From Neodiprion pinetum (lineage: Eukaryota > Arthropoda > Insecta > Hymenoptera > Diprionidae), in NCBI RefSeq assembly GCF_021155775.2, contig NC_060232.1, forward strand, positions 38,375,089 through 38,439,088: DNA of 64,000 nt, read 5' to 3'. The notes under the pieces are model-generated. The model saw only the letters and a list, made by a program, of their open reading frames with translations, ran no database searches and had not been told where the DNA came from. A program made the position numbers and the translations under genes. Position 1 is the stretch's first letter; each line of letters opens with the position of its first letter. Below are positions 35,835-47,109 of this stretch, one piece after another.

Positions 35835-37581
35835 CGTATGCGTAACAGGTGGACCTGAGTATCCGTAACAGATTTCATTTGAAAGGTTTCGTTTCCTTCG
35901 TATTGTATATAATTTACGTACTGTGAAGCCAAGCGCATGGTATGGGAAAATGTATGGAAGTAAATCTTGCGAGGCTGAGCTTTTTTGCTTTCGGAAATTA
36001 GCGTGGGTGGGTTTATGTTGTGCTTGGGAAGATGGTGACAAGGAATTACCACGCTCGGTGTGTCAATTCCGGGGGTCACAGCTCGCGGTCAACAGGCGAT
36101 TGCCCGTGCTCGGAAACGATACATTCGGCGTTGTATTGGGCCTATCTCACGTGCTTTCCTGTGCGAGAGGCTTACTTATGTCAAGCGCTTGTTTCTTCGC
36201 GATCTCAGTTACCGCAAAATTATAGTTCGCATAAATCGACTTCGTGCTCTGAGACAGGTGTTGCGAGATAAGACCAGTTTCAATAAGCATTTATAAAAAA
36301 AGTTTAATAATCATCAAATGTAATGTGAGACTCCAACAACGTACACTTTATTTCTACGTTAATGTTGGGCGCCAATTACTTTCTGCAATAATAATCAAAG
36401 AACGGAACTTAAGTGTACATAGATTTTAGCGTAAAACCATGGGCTGTTTGGAGACTTAGGCTCGTAAATGAACGTAGGTAACGAATCGGTGGGCAAGACA
36501 TACAATTACATGTGATTTTGAGTAAATATTCGTTTATTATTCCGGAAGTTGGCGGGATATAAAAGTGAACATTTATTGGGTGTGGGAAAGTGTGTTGGTT
36601 GTTCAAGAATTAGCATAATTGCAGTTGTACCTGGGAAAGCGAAGTGTGCGGAATAACGTCACTTCCGCTATGGGATAGTTATAAACAAGGAAAATTAATA
36701 AACCTTTGGTATTGGATACTTGCCCAACGATTAGTGATAACGAACCTATACTTACAGATGGTCACACGCATATATACCAGGATAAGAAATAAACATCCGC
36801 TGTCGAATGGTCATTACAAGGATAATTAGTTGTAAACATTCACTATCCGATGGTTACACGCATACATACAATGATAAATAATAAGCCCCCGGTATTGGAT
36901 GGTTCCTATTATATTTTACTAGGACCTCCCGACTATCCATAAATGTTACATTAAAAACCTGGAGGAAAATGGACGTTTGTATAGAACGAGACTGAAGCGA
37001 GCAGCCATAATTGGCGGTCAAACGTTCCAATGTTCATTCGAACAAGGTAGTGAGGACCGAGAATAAAAATTTAGTGAAATACCTTGAACCCCCAATAATT
37101 TTGATGAAGTTATGACAATAAAACTGAACTGTATTTTTCTTTTTCCAAAAAATCTAACACTTTTGGCTGCTACATCCAGCTTCGTTTGTATGGACTCTTA
37201 GTTAGCTACGACGTGACTAGACGTTCATCGGGCTGTTCCCGAAAATTATATGTTAGCTCTACTAAGCGAATAACATGGAACTAAAACATGAATTTAAATA
37301 CTCAGCAAAAAAGACTGAAGTCAATCTGCGGACACCATTGCTGATTTAACACGTAATGTCAAAGGGTTCGACAGACAGAAAGACCGAAGTACGATCTTAT
37401 GTCTTATGTATAACGAATATGTGTCAGCCGATCTTATTCGCTAATTTGACTAATTAATGAGGCCTTATTTATTTAAAATAATATATCAAATGGAAGTGTT
37501 ATAATCAGTTTATTTGTAATAAACATGCTATACAGATAGATTAATTTACACATGCATCCCTGAATCAATTCGTTGTTACAT
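35835..37581. other. Spacer between the pseudogene and copy F
   Basis: No supported gene. ORFs of 60-100 codons on the plus strand at 35.92-36.3 kb are Arg/Cys-rich in overlapping frames and not recognised. A short tandem repeat lies at 36697-36900. On the minus strand an AATAAA signal reads at about 37508-37513, about 70 bases past the copy F stop. Confidence 0.45.
36697..36905. repeat. Degenerate tandem repeat, period about 91 bases
   Basis: Units starting with AATAAAC/AATAAGC at 36697, 36788 and 36880 share a TATTGGAT/TGTCGAAT-type segment and a GATGGTCACACGCATATA/GATGGTTACACGCATACA segment. There are just over two diverged copies. No coding content. Confidence 0.55.
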
Positions 37582-38964
37582 TCAGAATTGACTATAAAAG
37601 GCACCAATTTCAGCTTGAACTGTAAAATCGAGGTTTTTCTCTTTCGCTATTCGATTTAACCGAATGAGATTATCGGTATGAATGCTTGAGGTTCGAACTA
37701 ATCTCAACTTGGGAAAATTCACGTGATTACACATGATCGATTCAACGGTTCGATTCATTAAACCAAAGCCATAAACCTCCAGAACCTCGAGCTCCACCAT
37801 TTGCTGTAATTGTAGCGTCACATACATGTCGTGAATCTTCCAAGCTTTTTTCATCTTCAAAGTTTTCAATTTCGAAAACGGCGGTATCCTTAACGTGTCA
37901 ATTTTGGTAAGTGGTTTATATTCGAATTCCAAGCTTTGAATATTCTTGCAGATATTATATATGTATTGCAAGTCGGTTCTCGACACGAAGGTTCGAGATG
38001 ATTCAGTTATCACTTTCAAGTGTAAAATATTTTCACCAATGATCGCCAGGAGTTGCCTAAGATTCTCCATGGAAACGGCATTCCAGCAATAGAAGTTAAG
38101 TCCCGTAAGATTCTTGATGGCCCTCAATTCGCGCAGATCACCACTGACTTTACAGTCGATTTGAATATCAGTCAAATTTGGAAAGAGAGCGGCGGCTGCA
38201 CGAAAATGCGTTTCGTCGACGAAGGTTGTTTGAAAGCAAAATTTTTGCATCGCGGGACAGACTTGCGACGTCGGGCGTGACAATATATTATAATTAACAT
38301 TAAACTCCTTGATCTTCTGGTTCGACGACAACAGTTCGTTTGTGCCAGCGGCAGAAATCTTGTGACCGTAAAAATGAAAGACGCGTAATTCGGAGCACGG
38401 ACGTAAGGCGCGCAATCCTTCGTCAGTGACACGCGAAGAGTTTCTGATGTCCAATACGCGTAACTTTAAGCATTGCGATCCCACAATCGCGAGATAACTG
38501 TCGTTGAAATGATAATGGCAATACAATTCGGTGAGGTTCTGCAAGCGAAAACTGCTCATGCCCTTATTCCCGTACATCGTTATGTCCAATTTCTCCAAGC
38601 CTCGGATTCTACTGGCATCGTGTTCGTTCATACAACGCATGGTGTGATAGCCACACCGGAGTCCGGTAAGATCTACGTCCATGATCATTTCCAGAGCCGC
38701 TGCAACGTGGCTTTCTGGCCGGGGTCCGCGATACTTTTTCTCACGTTCGCGAAACTTTTCCACGAATTTCGCACAAAACTCTGCTAGCAGGCGTCGACTC
38801 GGCGGCAGCCAAGGGAAGAGCAACTCTTTGATCAGCGCAACGGTTCGACGAAGTTGAGGCACGTCCCCTTTGCAGCTTAGTCGATTGCACAGATCCACGA
38901 AGTAATCGACCAAAAAGTCGAAGGTAATTTGCTCGAGCGAGGCTGGTTGCTTGACTTTAGGCAT
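37582..38964 (-). CDS. LRR protein, array copy F (putative CRL2-type substrate receptor)
   Basis: The protein has 460 residues from ATG at 38964. An in-frame Met at 39033 exists, but the intervening codons cross a GCTTACAG acceptor (AG at 38983-38984), so MPKVKQP is the start. Features: BC-box-like SLEQITFDFL (9-18, Thr14); LLFPWLPPSRRLLAEF around residue 48-63 at the cullin-box position, with one extra residue; core AAALEMIMDVDLTGLRC. Repeats: CLKLRVLDIRNSSRVTDEGL, CSELRVFHFYGHKISAAGT, FPNLTDIQI, IPPFSKLKTLKM; C-terminal AKEKNLDFTV and a short tail. Its nearest upstream neighbour on the array is about 6.7 kb away, the largest gap in the array. Confidence 0.87.
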   Translation of the reverse strand: MPKVKQPASLEQITFDFLVDYFVDLCNRLSCKGDVPQLRRTVALIKELLFPWLPPSRRLLAEFCAKFVEKFREREKKYRGPRPESHVAAALEMIMDVDLTGLRCGYHTMRCMNEHDASRIRGLEKLDITMYGNKGMSSFRLQNLTELYCHYHFNDSYLAIVGSQCLKLRVLDIRNSSRVTDEGLRALRPCSELRVFHFYGHKISAAGTNELLSSNQKIKEFNVNYNILSRPTSQVCPAMQKFCFQTTFVDETHFRAAAALFPNLTDIQIDCKVSGDLRELRAIKNLTGLNFYCWNAVSMENLRQLLAIIGENILHLKVITESSRTFVSRTDLQYIYNICKNIQSLEFEYKPLTKIDTLRIPPFSKLKTLKMKKAWKIHDMYVTLQLQQMVELEVLEVYGFGLMNRTVESIMCNHVNFPKLRLVRTSSIHTDNLIRLNRIAKEKNLDFTVQAEIGAFYSQF

Positions 38965-38982
38965 CTCGGATAATCGGTTTAT

Positions 38983-39522
38983 CTGTAAGCACCAAAGTTC
39001 AAACGTCACGAGGTTGGTACCAATGATAAGCACTTGCTTGTATACAATACCTACTCGGACTAACTGAAAACGGTTAGTAATGTTTCGCTGAATTGAATGG
39101 GTTACGATGCAGAATTGAGAAATAATACCCAGTATCCCATTTCAATAGTGAGATTTGATGTATTTGTTCAAATTCTCTTGCGAATTGCGAGAATAGATTT
39201 CGTCGGATACTTTTGAAATTATTTCGCAGCTTATAATTTTGTTTTTCATGGTGCACCCGGATGTTGCACCGTAATAGGTTCGCATCACTTTGCAATTCAA
39301 CTACAAGTAAAGTTTGCCACCTGAGAGGATGTGCTTTTTTTCGAAATCAACAAAATTTCACTCGGAAAAATCACAATGAAATTTGTTTTCTATTTTTCGT
39401 TTGTAACAGAGAAATTCCGTAGTTAGAGTTTGTTAAGGATACTGGGTGTAATATTACTGAAGAAAATGAAAAATGGGAAGTAACTTTTACAGTATTTCTA
39501 TTTTGTTATTAAGGGTTAATTT
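38983..39522. other. 5' intron start of copy F
   Basis: The acceptor AG is at 38983-38984 (minus). The rest is AT-rich with no coding content. Confidence 0.4.
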
Positions 39523-39795
39523 GCTTTTTCCAAGCTAAAAATAATGCCTGATTTAAGAATTTTTATCAATGAAATTATCCGGTCGATCAGATCGAAGACA
39601 TGCCAACCAGCGACCGAGCGACGTCATGGTCAAGAACGCGTAGCAGGCGTCTTTCGGCAAAAAAAAGTATTGAAAAAAATTGTACAAGTTCCTGAATACA
39701 TAACGAATATATGCGCAAGACTCGAATTTAATCAAGCGTGTAGTTTTGTCAGTAAAAATTCTCAAATAAGGCATTAATTTTAGTTTAAAAAAAGC
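39523..39795. mobile_element. Miniature inverted-repeat element, about 273 bp
   Basis: The left arm (from GCTTTTTCCAAGCTAAAAAT) and the right arm (ending TTTAGTTTAAAAAAAGC) are reverse complements over about 55 bases with scattered mismatches, each with an ATGCCT.ATTT.AGAATTTTTA core. Because of this symmetry, mirror-image ORFs starting MPDLRIF and MPYLRIF appear on the two strands; they are by-products. No transposase and no clear target-site duplication, so the superfamily is unknown. Confidence 0.6.
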
Positions 39796-40614
39796 AAAAC
39801 CTTCCGTAAAATATCACCTTTGGCGTCCAATTTTTCTGTCCTAGTAATCGATGTTAAATTCAGGCAACTGTTTCTATTGTACACACCACAATTTTCAGTA
39901 AAGTGCAGCCCACTTTTCCTACAACCACAAGCAGGCCAAGATCCTGTTTGGAAGATGCGTAAAATTGTTTCGAAGATATTCTTCGAGGCTGATTGTTGGT
40001 ACTATAAATTGATATGAAATATTAAACTACCGTGTAATGAATATTAATTTTACTTTCTAGCACTTTTGATACAACTATGCCGTGCGGCACCCAGAATCAG
40101 ACTGGTTTCGTCGGGTGTAGTCAAGCCTAGAACAGTTACAGCGGCTAGAACCTATCCCCGAAAAATAGTGCGAAGGTCGTATACCTGGGTGGTAAACCAA
40201 TATCCCGTACGCTATAGGCCTGCAGTATAGGTCCTATGCTCATTTTCCAAATGAAATCACCATAATACGGTACTACGAATATCTCACAAATACTTTTAGT
40301 GGGCTGTAACGGTAATAGGGTTATTTAAATAAATAAAAAGCAAATTTTCCCAAGTGGTAAACTTTGATTCGTATTCAATTTCGAAGGGATTGCAAATAGT
40401 TTCATGAGAAATTTATGCGGGTTCCGCGTCGCCTGAAGTGAAAAGCTAGTGAACCTTTACTACCACTACAATGTAAGAAACGATTGTCTTCATGGGAGTT
40501 TGCGAGTGTTAAATATGACAGCGTACGATGAAAGCGTCAAGGTTTATCAAACCCGCTTAAGCCTTGCCAATCTAGCGAAATAAACTGAGAAGAAAGGCAA
40601 ACAAGGGAAAACGG
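39796..40614. other. Intergenic sequence
   Basis: Nothing recognisable: short ORFs without domain signatures and no strong splice signals. Confidence 0.45.
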
Positions 40615-41038
40615 AAACTCGTTATGCTTACGGAGAAGGTTCGGAGCACTTGATAGCTATGAGAAATACCGGTCCTAAAGGGTTCATGATTTTTCGTGTA
40701 CCTTGATTTGCTTTCGCGAAGGACCCTCTATGATGGCCAAAAAAAAAAAAAATCTACGACCGTTTCAAAAATTCTATCTTTTGACCGAATGAAGATATTA
40801 TCAAACCCGTGCGTAATTTTTTAGATGATAAGTTCTCATACGCATAAAAAAATCGGGAGCGCTAAGCAATAATCACCCACCACGGCGTTTCGAATTTACG
40901 GTGAAAAATTTCGTTCTTGACGGTAAAAAAATCTTTTTCGTGGTCGCACCGAGTTCTGAATCTTTTTTCATACGCGATTTTGCATAAAAAAATTACGCAC
41001 GGGTTTGAGTCAAAAGACAGAATTTGTGAAATGGTCGT

Positions 41039-41080
<42 letters not shown>

Positions 41081-41215
41081 ACCCATCATAAAGGGTCCTC
41101 CCACGAAAGCAAATGAAGCTACACAAACAATCATGAACCGTCTAGGACCGGTATTTCTCATAGCTAACAATTGCAACGAACCTTTCCCTTCCCGGTAACA
41201 GTCAACCATAGCGAT
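40615..41215. mobile_element. Long imperfect inverted repeat (foldback-type element)
   Basis: The left arm (about 40615-40850) and right arm (about 40960-41215) are reverse complements with substitutions: AGCTATGAGAAATACCGGTC on the left is answered on the right, as are GACCCTTTATGATGG-like and AACCCGTGCGTAATTTTTT blocks. A run of 13-14 A in the left arm matches a 36-base T run (41042-41077) in the right arm. The spacer between the arms is about 100 bases. The transcript could form a hairpin of about 200 bp. The 161-codon ORF on the minus strand here (40862-41347) includes a poly-Lys run encoded by the T tract, and I do not treat it as a gene. Confidence 0.65.
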
Positions 41216-43730
41216 GTCGTCCTTTATTCCTCTGACACTGCCACACGTGCACACGGGCAAGTAAAATTCGTGGAATGAATCCTCAAATGCGAGAAAATAA
41301 TTTTCGAATATTTTGCGTCGAGATAATTGCTGATTCAAAATTCGCACGGGTAGAACAGCACCGGCAGATCAGAGTTTAATCGAACGTAACGGTAGAAACG
41401 ATTATAAAATATTTCGTTGACAGCTGACACACGTATTGACACACAACAACGTGAACGTGGCTGCCGCTGAAACGCTGGGACAGCACGTTTCGATTGTTCA
41501 ACAATTTGCGTCACTTACATTTCACCCGCAACAAAACAGCCCCGCGAATACGTCGATTGTAACTCCGTTGTTGGTTAAACTCTGTGAACTGGTATTTTAC
41601 TCCGCGAAAATTCGGCGGTACAAAATGGCGCCGGCACTAACTTTTCGCCTCGGCACTGCGACGACGAATTTTCCATGACGCTTGTTCGCTGCGCACGCGC
41701 TCTCATGCACAGCTGGTGCAATATACTAAACACTACACACACACACGCGCACAGCTTAAGCGGATTGGGCCAGGGCAAGCAATTCCCCGAAATTCCGAAA
41801 GTTTCCAGCGACTCATATTTGATAAGTGTTCGAACAAAACACGTGAGACTGTCTAAATTTGTTATAATTGGGTAGATAACGATACGAAATTTGCACGTAT
41901 AGCCGGAAATTTTTCATTATCTGCCGACGCATAATTTAAAAGCGATAATGAGATCCCTTGAAAAATTACTTCGAAGTATATTATTCGTTGTTCTGCTTTC
42001 GATTTTGAGATAGAATGTGTTATTGTCAGACTTTCCGACAAATGTTGTGAATGCTTATTTTAGCCATGTTGTTTGATTTCACTTTGACCTTATCTTGAAA
42101 TTATGCGTAGAGTTTATCGGTGGCGTAGGTCAATAAAGTCGAAAACAAATTTCACTTCTCGGCTGTGAAGGGAAGCCCGGAAAGGCATCAGGAAAATAAA
42201 ATATATCAATTGAACGCAGTGACGTATACAAGTTACGACTAAATATTACTAAACAAAAGGAAAGAAGTAAAAGAAATTTGTTTAAGAAGACTTACGTTTA
42301 ATTACCTACTTCATAAGCCTCTTAATGATGTGAAAATTTCTTAACGAAAGGTGAAAACTGAAATGCCGTTACGTTAGAATTTTAAATAGGTTTCCATAGT
42401 CGAGGTATTATCCGTTAACAACAATCAGAATCCAAACTGGCTGCCCGGTAATTGCCTAAATAATGAGACGGTCTTGTTAACCTTCACATCGTAATCCAAT
42501 GTCACGAATCGTTAGTTAAATTTTAAATGCTCACCACCATCGAAGGAAATTCTCCGTCGTTAACGACTCAGTATTTATCGTTGCAAAACATCACTTTCTT
42601 ATTCCTTTCATTTAACAGATTCTTCGATTTTTCCAAAGATAAAATGAAATAAATTTCGGGACTTGGAATTTTCACGTTTTCCGTTTTATTTCCTAAAATC
42701 TACTTCGCGATTACCGTTCTGGCACTATTTTCGGTAACGTACCATAATTATTTATCTGGAAAATGCTAATTCTGGGTTCAGTCCAAAGTTCAGGGATCCG
42801 TCTGAAACGTGGATTCCAAATGCCACATTACAATGCATATTATACGATGCAATTAACACCGCATTTCGAAGCCTTAAATATTTATAGCGCGAGTCTTATC
42901 TTTTAGAGATATCGTTAGTTGTCCAACATCATCGCCCTCATCGTATCATGCCAAAAGTAAACATCGAATACTTAACAAGTGATATTTTCAGCATTAACGC
43001 ACGCAAATGAAAAACCTTCGATATAAATTAGAAAAAAATTGAATTTCAATAATACGGAGAGTCCTTAATCATATCGTTATAAGCATTATAAATTAAGAGT
43101 ATGAAAACCAGAATAAGACGATGCTCGATAATAAATCAACGAACAATTTCATTCGAGCACATTTCAATGTAAATAACGTGCTAATTACTAGGTAGAATCA
43201 AATATATACAGGAGAAATTAACATCGGAGCTGAAGCTATAAAAATAAAATTTAGAGATAGATAGTGGAAAAATGTGCGAGGTCAAAATTTTTTATCCTCA
43301 ATCCCCAGGCAGTTGTTTAATCGAACAATTTGATGTTACACGAAATGCCAATATTGCGGTTTAAGATTCTTTCAGTGTACCGAGAGAGAGAATAAACCGT
43401 AAAATGCATAATTCTACAAAAGTAATCCTGAAATGTTACAACGTGTTGAAAAATCAAGGTTTGCTTGACAAGGTGGCTAAATTTCATTATAAATTTTAAA
43501 TATAATTCAAACTATCCATTATCAATCGAACCCTGTAGGAAGATGTAGGTACATTATATGAAGGCAAATCGTCGGAATCTGGGGAAACCGTTTTTCAACA
43601 AATTTTGTTGACTTGCTGCTGATTATCATATAAATATAACAGTTTTTGAATGAACGAGCGTGTAACGAATGAATGTGTATTTATTTTCACAGCTCGAGAA
43701 AATCTTTGCATTTAATCACTGCAGGTTTTC
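41216..43730. other. Intergenic sequence with an orphan duplicated flank
   Basis: No gene seen. The block 42530-42720 is repeated at 44750-44930, 42775-42830 resembles blocks at 52200 and 55715, and 43270-43500 resembles 29260-29490. All are flanks of array genes, which suggests that copies once stood here. Confidence 0.45.
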
Positions 43731-43775
43731 TGAAGTGAGGCTGGTTGCAAGCACCAAATTTCAAACATCAAGAAA
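43731..43775 (-). pseudogene. Tiny relic of an LRR array gene start
   Basis: GTGAGGCTGGTTGC then AAGCACCAAATTTCAAAC corresponds to 38938-39007 of copy F (GCGAGGCTGGTTGC ... AAGCACCAAAGTTCAAAC) with the 36 bases containing the start codon and splice acceptor deleted. Only this junction survives. The call rests on about 40 aligned bases, so it is tentative. Confidence 0.4.
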
Positions 43776-45681
43776 AGAGACAACAAGATAACCGCAAAAA
43801 TTAATTGGATTAATTCTATTTCTGTGTTTGTCGGAATAAATCTAACGACAGATTCCTGACCTTTGATCCGCGACAATTTGTATGGTAAGTAATTTGTCTC
43901 GTAGAAATGGACGTAGGAAATATACGGAAGGATAATTAAGAGGTAACACCATTCAAACGGTCGAAAAAAAGGCCCAACTTTGAAGATTTATTTTAGGAGT
44001 ATGGAAAAAGGAATAGGATTTCTTTTCGGAGGGTTCGTTTAACGCGTATTGAAGTGTGAGAAAAAAAAGATTCGTCATCATTTTGATGAAAAATGGCGAC
44101 GACGGAGTTAATCTTTGAAATCACCTTTTTTTAAATCTCCTTCACGGGAGGACGGATTTCGCGAAAACTATAAGGCCTGGGGCAAAAAGCCCAAAAAATT
44201 TATAATCTAAGTACTATTGCCGATAGAATCACGTAGGGGTTTTATTTTAAATCAAATTTTGTAGAAATTGTGCATTTTTGAAAAAAACGAGTCGATCTTT
44301 GGCCAAAAAATGAGTAGTAAATTATTCATGTAAAAAAAGTTTGCATTAAATAAGACAACGGTTACGTACTTCCATAGAAAATTTAATTGTGAGGCTAATC
44401 TCAAATCGACTCGTGCAACACTGTTCAAATAATCTGTCCTCCTAGCATGAAAAAAGTGGTTTCGAGAAAAAGCCGGTTAGAATTTTACAAGCACTCAGCG
44501 CGCGCTTCGTGGCGCTGTGCCAAAATCGAGAATTGAACCTTTGAAATATTTTTTTTCAGTACATGACCGACTGGATATTGTTCTTATGACCCTAAAATAT
44601 TGTTTAAACCAAACATAAATCGAATTTTTCAAAATCCTAGATTTCCAAGAAGATTTCGGAGTTATTCGTATTTGATGATCCTTTTTAGAAAAACATCTTG
44701 TAGAATAAATGAAATTTCACTATTATTATATCATGTTTTCATCGTGCCTTGATTAACTCCACTTACCAAGTGCCTTTGTCGGTATTTATCGGTGCACAAC
44801 ATCGATTTCTTATTCCTCTCATTCAAAAGATCCTTCGATTTTTCCAATCCTAAAATAGAATAAATTTCTGGAATTGGGATGTTCACGTCAGCCGATTCAT
44901 TTCCCAAGACCTACGCTTTCCGATGTTCGATATCGACGTACGACATATGATTCACCGAAACGTTCATCCACGGAATAAATTATCTCTTACACGTAACGGA
45001 AGTTTCGGGTGAAGGTGCCCGGCTCTTGACTAGAACTAAAAATCTTTCCGACATCAGCGAGTTGCAAACAACGAAAGCTTCTACATTTGAAAATAGGTAC
45101 GTACTGTTGCTTCTGAAAATTCTAATCTGTCTGACTGATGAAATGAGCGTTAACTGCCAAGTCAAATAGGGATGTAGTTTGAGGAATTGCAGTATTAAAC
45201 TAAAATAGAGATTTGGTTACCTATCTGTGGGCGCTTTGGAGGTCGCTCGTGTTTAGAATTCGGGTACATTCGCAGCCAACTTCTGGTATGATTTCGTAAA
45301 TATAATATCGTGAAAAATGTGCGGTAGGCACTTTCAAAGAATGAAAACTTATAAAACTCAACGGTATTATCGATGACGTTACTTCAGGCTGCAAAGTCAA
45401 ATACAAACTAGAGAAGACATTCGAATATTGTACACGAATAAACGCATGTTTTGACAAAACCAGTACTTTATTAAGTTTTATTTTTTACAAAACTGATTTC
45501 TCCACATCTTGATTCATTCCAATAACGAAACGTCGAACTAATGCAGTATCCACCCAGTGCTCATAAATCCCAATCTGTCCCAATACGTGCTCGGCCTGAA
45601 AGGAATACACGAGCGTAAAGGAATATTTCTGATGGAAAATTTCCGACGCAACATCAAGTACGTAATAAAACTGATTCGTGA
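43776..45681. other. Spacer between the relic and copy G
   Basis: Contains the second copy of the 42.5-kb duplicated block (about 44750-44930). Minus-strand donor-like sites are near 44769 (TTG|GTAAGT) and 45221 (TAG|GTAACC); either could be exon 1 of copy F. At 45466-45482 the minus strand shows two AATAAA-type signals, consistent with the copy G polyadenylation region. Confidence 0.4.
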
Positions 45682-47109
45682 TTACCAAGGCTGACACTCC
45701 ATTGTGAAATCAAGGTTGTTATCTTTTGCGATTTTGTTTATCTTCCTCATGCCATCTTCGTCGGCTTCCTCGCATAGAACCTTCTTCAAATTTGGAAATC
45801 TCACGTGATCGAACATGATAGATTCCGTTATTTTCGCAATCGGCCCAAAGTTTTCGAACCTTAGAGTTTCAAGCTGTTTCAATACACCAAATTCTATTGC
45901 GGCGTGACTGGGAAATCGGTTATTGTTGAATCTTTTTGCCTCTACATCGAGTTCTTTCAACTTCGGGAAAGGTGGCACTACTAATTTTTCCCCACAACTG
46001 CTGCGTTCGTAAACGAACGTCAGATATTCAACATTTTTGCAAGATTCGTAAAGAAAGTTCATGTCGTCCTGCGTCAAAAACACGCCAACACAATACAAGT
46101 TCTTCATGTCTAACGAAGAAATATTTGCACCTATGATCGTCAACAGTTCCCTGAGATTGTTTGTACTGGGATGGCTCACACCCCCACTGAAATCAAGCGC
46201 ACTGAGCATTTTGAGTTTCTGTAAGAGGCGCAAATCGCCTTCGACTTGACCGTAAATTCTGAGATATGTCAAATTGGGGAAAAGAGTAATGAGAGCGCGT
46301 AAAACTTCGTTCGTTATTGGCTTGAATCTGACGCAATAGCGTTTCATAGATGGACACACCATCGTCAGTGGACGCGACAAAACGTCGAAGTCCAACCCCA
46401 CACACATGCGTAGGCGGACAGTTTTGCGCACATTCAACTCCTCGAGCTTCGGATGTGCCGAGAGCAGATCATTCACGCCAACATTTGACACTCTCCAGAA
46501 ACAAAAATCAAGGACTCGTAAATCTGAGCATGGCTTCAGGGCTTGCAATCCGTAGTCGTCAACATCCGGCGAGTTACTAACGTCCAGCACTTGTAACAGC
46601 GGACAATGCGAGCCAATGATGGCAAGGTCGTTGTTGTTGCACTGCTGTGGAAGGTAAAGTTCAAGGAGATTTTCCAAGCAAAAATATTCCAGTATTCCAG
46701 ACACGTCGTACGAAGGAAAGGTATGGATTTCCAATGACTCTAGTCCCCGGAATCGGTGAAGATCATTGCAGTCCAAGTAATTTAGGTATGCGTGGCTACA
46801 TCGCAGATTACGAATTTTCACGTCCATCATGATTTCCAATGCTTTTGCGATATAGCTCTCCCGATGCATCGCCGATCTTTCCCAGCAAGAGAGTTTAAAC
46901 ATTTCGAAAAATTTTATACAGAAATCCTCGACCAGAGAAAGGTTTGGCGGCAGCAGAGGAAACAGCTGCATTTTTATTTTGGCAATGCATTCACGGAGTT
47001 TTTTTGAATCTAGATGGCAGCTGGTCCTTAGGCAATAATCCACGCAATGAGATACCATTAAATCAAACGCTATATCCTGCAGAAGAGCTGGCTCCTTGCG
47101 TTTGGGCAT
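45682..47109 (-). CDS. LRR protein, array copy G (putative CRL2-type substrate receptor)
   Basis: The protein has 475 residues from ATG at 47109, 17 bases after an ATTGCAG acceptor (AG at 47127-47128). Features: BC-box-like LLQDIAFDLM (9-18, Ala14); LLPPNLSLVEDF at 52-63, at the cullin-box position; core IAKALEIMMDVKIRNLRC. Repeats: CPLLQVLDVSNSPDVDDYGL, CSDLRVLDFCFWRVSNVGV, FPNLTYLRIYG, VVPPFPKLKELDV; C-terminal AKDNNLDFTME. The 3' UTR probably extends to tandem AATAAA signals about 200 bases past the stop. The predicted 5' intron is long (about 5.2 kb if the donor at 52308 is used). Confidence 0.87.
   Translation of the reverse strand: MPKRKEPALLQDIAFDLMVSHCVDYCLRTSCHLDSKKLRECIAKIKMQLFPLLPPNLSLVEDFCIKFFEMFKLSCWERSAMHRESYIAKALEIMMDVKIRNLRCSHAYLNYLDCNDLHRFRGLESLEIHTFPSYDVSGILEYFCLENLLELYLPQQCNNNDLAIIGSHCPLLQVLDVSNSPDVDDYGLQALKPCSDLRVLDFCFWRVSNVGVNDLLSAHPKLEELNVRKTVRLRMCVGLDFDVLSRPLTMVCPSMKRYCVRFKPITNEVLRALITLFPNLTYLRIYGQVEGDLRLLQKLKMLSALDFSGGVSHPSTNNLRELLTIIGANISSLDMKNLYCVGVFLTQDDMNFLYESCKNVEYLTFVYERSSCGEKLVVPPFPKLKELDVEAKRFNNNRFPSHAAIEFGVLKQLETLRFENFGPIAKITESIMFDHVRFPNLKKVLCEEADEDGMRKINKIAKDNNLDFTMECQPW

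Noticed and set aside
36020..36296. Arg-rich plus-strand ORFs
   Set aside because: Three frames are open over the same stretch, with no family resemblance or splice support.
40862..41347. 161-codon minus-strand ORF with a poly-Lys run
   Set aside because: It runs through the arm of a foldback element, the Lys run is a translated T36 tract, and no domain is recognisable.
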